Source: Methylacidiphilum sp. Yel
Lineage (GTDB): Bacteria > Verrucomicrobiota > Verrucomicrobiia > Methylacidiphilales > Methylacidiphilaceae
Direction of reading: 5' to 3'
Length of the DNA stretch: 64,000 nucleotides
NCBI RefSeq assembly: GCF_004421185.1
Contig: NZ_LXQB01000078.1
Location: 1 to 64,000, forward strand
In this document: piece by piece, positions 63,711 through 64,000 of the stretch
Layout of the letters: each line of letters opens with the position of its first letter
Position numbering within the stretch: position 1 is the stretch's first letter
Position numbers and translations under genes: made by a program
The notes under the pieces: model-generated
The model's input: only the letters and a program-made list of their open reading frames with translations
Databases searched by the model: none
Told to the model about the DNA's origin: nothing

Positions 63711-64000
63711 TCAAAAAATATATGCAGAAGGCTTAACTGTTCCTAAAAAATTTCCTTTTGATTTCCCAAAAACCTACTAAATCTGATCATAAAGAGAGCT
63801 TGTCGGAATAAAGGAGGTCAAAAACTATCGAAAATCAACAAAAGCCCATAGCATGACAGCAGTCATTTGCGGCTCTGCTTTTTTGGTAACAATTGTAAGC
63901 AAGAGGCGAAGTTGGCTTTTAGCCCCACCCAACTGGGCAAAGGCCATTTGTTTAAGAAACAGAGGCAAAACAAGGCACAGCCCCTAAAGAAGAGCCTGAA
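63711..64000. other. Right-edge region without a recognised gene
   Basis: 290 nt upstream of copA. A good Shine-Dalgarno-like AAGGAGGT (around 63810) has no suitable start codon at the right distance. A minus-strand frame enters from the right edge and stops at 63952-63954, giving about 15 visible residues that cannot be assigned. No copper-responsive operator was recognised. Confidence 0.4.

Noticed and set aside
63853-63990. Short plus-strand frame beginning ATGACAGCAG
   Set aside because: About 45 codons, no close ribosome binding site and no recognisable sequence; likely chance.

Overview
The window is a low-GC, densely packed bacterial chromosome segment. The gene set and layout point to a verrucomicrobial genome, most likely a Methylacidiphilum-type acidophile. 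The reasons are a division and cell-wall (dcw) cluster with a MurC-MurB fusion and a very divergent FtsZ, haem A synthesis genes for an aa3-type oxidase, and a copper-exporting ATPase. No methane-oxidation gene lies in the window, so the genus is an inference; the Gram-negative (meso-DAP) cell-wall type is supported by motifs in MurE.

Layout. 1-120 is the 3' end of an IS200/IS605-like element. 150-7743 holds a YhaM-type nuclease, purC, a glycosidase/glycosyltransferase fusion with its ABC exporter, and an XRE regulator with a periplasmic-binding-protein-like domain. 7761-26568 is a minus-strand dcw cluster in the order mraZ-rsmH-ftsL-ftsI-murE-[dead IS607 element]-murF-mraY-LysM gene-ftsW-murG-murCB-ddl-ftsQ-ftsA-ftsZ. 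murD is missing from its usual slot. An array of four MraZ-box-like repeats sits in front of mraZ. 26848-30455 has a left-handed beta-helix protein and a MoxR/DUF58/VWA operon. 30686-32717 is ctaA-ctaB. 32739-35213 holds a TPR/retropepsin-like protein and an outer-membrane beta-barrel candidate.

35356-39863 is a four-gene minus-strand run: UPF0104 membrane protein, signal-bearing SAM hydrolase, typA and an isochorismatase-like hydrolase. 40069-43631 holds rmuC and ppk1. 43715-48175 is a ribosomal block (rpsT, map, rpmJ, rpsM, rpsK, rpsD, rpoA, rplQ). 48318-53628 holds argS, a NarL-type two-component pair and a large membrane protein. 53715-53786 is tRNA-Glu(TTC), followed 18 nt later by a DUF763 gene. 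55000-63710 carries a Na+/H+ antiporter with a long structured leader, an amidohydrolase-bioF-bioA operon, a PAP2 phosphatase and a Cu+ P-type ATPase.

The dcw genes form one pathway: UDP-MurNAc-pentapeptide synthesis (MurC, B, E, F, Ddl), the lipid steps (MraY, MurG), polymerisation and crosslinking (FtsW, FtsI) and the divisome (FtsL, Q, A, Z). The most notable signals are an FtsZ that keeps the C-terminal FtsA-binding peptide but has lost the GTP-binding signature and the T7-loop aspartates, a SAM hydrolase that appears to be exported, and the riboswitch-like leader of the antiporter gene. No CRISPR array, rRNA or prophage was seen.
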